Under the pieces are notes generated by a model. That model had not been told where the DNA came from, made no database searches, and saw only the letters and a list, made by a program, of their open reading frames with translations. A DNA stretch of 64,000 nt. It comes from Streptomyces sp. NA04227. GTDB lineage: Bacteria; Actinomycetota; Actinomycetes; Streptomycetales; Streptomycetaceae. Position 1 is the first letter of the stretch. Every line of letters starts with the position of its first letter. Location: assembly GCF_013364195.1 (NCBI RefSeq), contig NZ_CP054918.1, forward strand, positions 2,159,001 to 2,223,000, read 5' to 3'. The translations under genes and the position numbers were made by a program. Below, one piece after another: positions 61,626 through 64,000 of this stretch.

Positions 61626-62923
61626 CTCGGCAACTCAGGGACGGGACGGCAGTCCCTGATCCGCTCGGCGGCCCGCTCGATCCAGGTGTCCTGCTCGGCG
61701 CGCGGGAGGCTGGTGATCCGGTCGAGGGCGCGGCCGAATCTGTCGCCGTAGTACTCGCCGGGGGCTCCGAGACGGGCGCGTACGGCGGCCTCGAAGAGGA
61801 AGGTGTCGGGGTAGCCGCCGGTCTCCTTGAGCACGTGGGGTGCGCAGTTGGGCGGTTCGGGTTCGGGAAGTGCCGCCGTGTACAGGGCGTCGGTCAGGCC
61901 TTCCTGGGTCTGTGCCGGTGTCATCAGGGGCAGTTCGGCGGTGTGGCCGCGCGGGCGGGTGAGGCCGCTGGCGTAGAACCGCCGGTTCAGGCCCTCCAGT
62001 GAGCCGAGTCCCGAGTCGAGGGTGTCGACCGCGGCACGGGCCGTCGGCAGCAGGTGGCGGTCCTCCGGCCACAGGCACACCTTGCTACGACCGCTCGCGG
62101 CGCAGAGCGGCTGGGCGGGCTGGGGCTTGCGCACCGCCCAGTACGAGTCGGGCGTCGGGGTCCGGAAGGCCACCAGCGTGCTGCCCGCGACCAGCGCGAC
62201 CAGCGCGAGCGCTCCGGCGGCGAGGGGCCGTGGGGCCAGGGCGGCGCGGCGCCACAGTCCCGGCAGGGCGGTGAGCAGGAGGGCGAGTGCCAGGCACCAG
62301 ACGACGGCGATCAGCATGCGGGACCGGTTCGGCTCGAACTCCGAGCTCCAGAACTCGTCTATCGCCGGGAACAGTTTGTCCAGAGCGGTGTTCGGGACGA
62401 ACGCCACGCAGACGAAGAAGCCGTACCAGAGGATCCCCGCGAAGGGTGCGACCGCGCGTGAGGGGAACGCCGAGCCGATGGCGACCCCGAGGGCGATCTG
62501 CACGCCCATCATCGCGGCGCCGAGCAGCAGCGGTGTCCAGGACGGTTCGCTGACGTCACTGACCGAGGCGGTCCGCGAGAAGGCGAGGGCGATGAGCACG
62601 GCGTAGGCGATCAGTGCCCACAGCCAGACCGCGAACCACTGCAACAGCGCCTGCGCCCAAGCACTTTGGGCTGCGGTGTCGGCCCAGACCCGGGTGCGGT
62701 GGCGGAAGGCACGGCCCGCTCCCCAGGCCGCCGCCGCGCTCATCGTCGAGCCCATCACGATCACCGAGTAGAGCTGGACCTGGAGACTGGTCTGGGTCCA
62801 CCAGCCGATCCAGTCGCTCTGCTCCGGGTCCTCGGCGGTGAAGTAGTAGATACCGATCGCGCACATCAGGGCGGCGGCCCATTTCGCCTCGCCGCGCCGC
62901 ATCTCGGTGAGCAGCAGGCGCAT
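61622..62923 (-). CDS. ABC transporter permease-like membrane protein
   Basis: 433 residues from an ATG overlapping the ATPase stop by one base (TGATG). Six membrane segments in residues 15-280 (SLQVQLYSVIVMGSTMSAAA and others), then a soluble domain of about 150 residues, probably outside, with cysteines in LCAASGRSKVCLW. The protein is unlike standard permeases and is identified by its coupling to the ATPase gene. Confidence 0.82.
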   Translation of the reverse strand: MRLLLTEMRRGEAKWAAALMCAIGIYYFTAEDPEQSDWIGWWTQTSLQVQLYSVIVMGSTMSAAAAWGAGRAFRHRTRVWADTAAQSAWAQALLQWFAVWLWALIAYAVLIALAFSRTASVSDVSEPSWTPLLLGAAMMGVQIALGVAIGSAFPSRAVAPFAGILWYGFFVCVAFVPNTALDKLFPAIDEFWSSEFEPNRSRMLIAVVWCLALALLLTALPGLWRRAALAPRPLAAGALALVALVAGSTLVAFRTPTPDSYWAVRKPQPAQPLCAASGRSKVCLWPEDRHLLPTARAAVDTLDSGLGSLEGLNRRFYASGLTRPRGHTAELPLMTPAQTQEGLTDALYTAALPEPEPPNCAPHVLKETGGYPDTFLFEAAVRARLGAPGEYYGDRFGRALDRITSLPRAEQDTWIERAAERIRDCRPVPELPR

Positions 62924-63774
62924 CAGCGCACCGTCCCGGGTCCGGCGAGATGCAGGTATCCGGCTTCCACGGCGCCGCCGTCGACTTCCGTGACTGCCTC
63001 TTCTCCACCCGCCTCTTCTCCGCCCGCCCCTTCCGTACTCGCCTCGGCCTCGGCCTTGCTGCGGGGCAGGGCGCACAGTTCGGCGACCGTGCCCGTGAAG
63101 CGGACCGTCCCGTCGAGCAGTACGGCCACCCGGTCGCACACCCCCGCGACGTCCTCGGCCAGATGTGTGCTCATCACGACCGCACAGCGTTCGCTCAACT
63201 CCCGTATCAGGGACCGGAATCCGACCCGCTGGGCGGGATCCAGTCCTACCGTCGGTTCGTCGAGGAGCACCAGCGAGGGCTCGTTGACCATGGCCTGGGC
63301 GATACCGGCCCGGCGCAGCATGCCACCGGACAGGGCGCCCATCCGGCGGTCGGCGTACTTCTCCATCTCCACCAGGCGCAGTGCCGCCAGGGCACGTTCA
63401 CGGCGCTTGGCGGCGGGCACCTTGCGCAGCCAGGCGGCGTACTCGGTGAACTCCAGGACGGTGAAACGGGGGTAGAAACCGAAGCTCTGCGGCAGCACCC
63501 CGATCCGCTGTCGCAGCCGCCGCACCCCCGCACGGCCCGAGGCCGCTTCGCCGAGCAGCGTGACCGCGCCCGACCTGGGTCTGGTCGCGGTACTCAACAG
63601 GGACAACAGGGTGCTTTTTCCGGCCCCGTTGGGCCCCAGCAGGCCGGTGACCCCGGCGGGGAAGTCGAGTGAGACGTCGTCGAGGGCGCGCGTGGACCCG
63701 TAGGTGACCGACACGCCCGCCACCGCCGCGACCGGCTGGTCGTCGGTCTCGGCAGCGCTGTGGGGGGAGGACAC
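62923..63774 (-). CDS. ABC transporter ATP-binding protein
   Basis: 283 residues from a GTG with GGGA upstream. Walker A is GLLGPNGAGKSTLL; the signature is LSGGMLRRAGIAQAM; Walker B is LVLLDEPTVGLD; the H-loop is MSTHLAED. The Q-loop is PQSFGFYP. A Glu/Gly-rich linker (about 245-262) precedes a short C-terminal part. It drives the permease encoded downstream. The substrate is unknown; a 28-codon gene upstream could encode a substrate peptide. Confidence 0.96.
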   Translation of the reverse strand: MSSPHSAAETDDQPVAAVAGVSVTYGSTRALDDVSLDFPAGVTGLLGPNGAGKSTLLSLLSTATRPRSGAVTLLGEAASGRAGVRRLRQRIGVLPQSFGFYPRFTVLEFTEYAAWLRKVPAAKRRERALAALRLVEMEKYADRRMGALSGGMLRRAGIAQAMVNEPSLVLLDEPTVGLDPAQRVGFRSLIRELSERCAVVMSTHLAEDVAGVCDRVAVLLDGTVRFTGTVAELCALPRSKAEAEASTEGAGGEEAGGEEAVTEVDGGAVEAGYLHLAGPGTVR

Positions 63775-63785
63775 GTGATTCCCGA

Positions 63786-63872
63786 TCAGCTCTGCGCGTC
63801 CGCGGCCGCGCCCTCATCCGCGCCCGCGTCCACGGCCGCCGACTTGGGCTTCCTTACCGAGATGTTGCCCAT
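63786..63872 (-). CDS. 28-residue small peptide heading the ABC transporter operon
   Basis: The ATG at 63872 has AGGGGG four bases upstream. The peptide opens MGNISVRKPKSAAVDAGADE and ends in Ala/Asp-rich sequence (ADAQS): a basic N terminus and acidic C-terminal half. It has no Cys. Its stop lies 11 bases before the ATPase start. Too short for standard gene callers. It might be a signal or substrate peptide for the transporter, or a translated leader that sets ATPase expression. Confidence 0.6.
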   Translation of the reverse strand: MGNISVRKPKSAAVDAGADEGAAADAQS

Positions 63873-63947
63873 CAATCCCCCTGAAAGCAGGACTACTTGG
63901 TCGTTGATCAAGCTATCCGAGGGGGTGGGGATCCGCTGACGCAGGGG

Positions 63948-64000
63948 TCAGTTGTAGGCGTGGTCACTCGGAGGCGCGGGCGACTCCAACTCCCCATCCG
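63948..64000 (-). CDS. C-terminal end of a gene entering from the right edge
   Basis: The frame on the minus strand reads DGELESPAPPSDHAYN then TGA at 63948. Only 17 codons are in the window, and the coding call is by composition and frame alone. It lies 75 bases upstream of the small-peptide gene and is transcribed in the same direction, so it may belong to the same unit. Confidence 0.35.
   Translation of the reverse strand, partial: DGELESPAPPSDHAYN

Overview
The window is very GC-rich, uses GTG and TTG starts freely, ends genes in long GC hairpins that mostly lack U-tracts, and carries several Streptomyces hallmarks: a WhiJ-type XRE/DUF397/HATPase cluster, SpoIIE-type PAS/GAF phosphatase, CsoR-type copper operators, an orphan ECF41-like sigma factor, and a secreted phospholipase A2. 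It reads as chromosomal DNA of a Streptomyces or close relative. No rRNA, CRISPR array, transposase or integrase was seen.

Layout. (1) 1-480: the start of a dynamin-like GTPase on the minus strand and a tRNA-Arg(TCT). (2) 0.7-8.4 kb: an accessory block. It has a zinc-ribbon protein coupled to a protein with two LQR/GN motifs (the type found with contractile-injection and polymorphic-toxin cargo), then a three-gene ESX/type VII-like unit with a long coiled-coil membrane 'effector', then unknown proteins. (3) 7.4-14.3 kb: a PEP-utilising phosphotransferase coupled to a membrane protein, a DUF899 protein, a secreted HExxH protease, an HTH protein and a YciI-like protein. (4) 14.4-18 kb: a divergent copper locus (secreted protein and P1B ATPase) with two CsoR-like operators. 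(5) 18-20.8 kb: a cobalamin riboswitch controlling metE. (6) 21-24.1 kb: an unknown protein ending in a VVQARDISGG-type tail, and gap.

(7) 24.4-28.2 kb: read in minus direction, a 99-residue leader-bearing peptide, a very strong terminator, a site-2-type (M50) membrane protease and an orphan histidine kinase. I consider this the best candidate for an undescribed system: a peptide matured by an intramembrane protease and possibly sensed by the kinase. (8) 28.7-31.9 kb: a GAF/PAS/PP2C phosphatase and a free-standing sensor domain. (9) 31.9-39.3 kb: a complete hydroxyproline catabolic operon: 4-hydroxyproline epimerase, three-subunit D-hydroxyproline dehydrogenase, deaminase and ketoglutarate-semialdehyde dehydrogenase. 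It is followed by an XRE-cupin regulator, and two matching inverted repeats sit at the operon and regulator promoters. Together these convert trans-4-hydroxyproline to 2-oxoglutarate.

(10) 39.6-43.7 kb: a secreted tripeptidyl-peptidase-like hydrolase, lpdA and phospholipase A2. (11) 44-47.6 kb: small unknown proteins beside a seven-blade propeller protein, and a ParB/StrR-like regulator. (12) 48-56.1 kb: regulators (ECF sigma factor, OmpR-type regulator, TetR, HATPase, large LuxR ATPase) and a DUF3050 protein. (13) 56.2-60.7 kb: sugar-phosphate mutarotase, two GNAT acetyltransferases, the WhiJ-type triad and a lipoprotein. (14) 60.8-64 kb: an ABC transporter operon headed by an unannotated 28-codon gene, and the tail of a gene running off the end.

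All functional calls rest on motif recognition by eye; no database search was possible.
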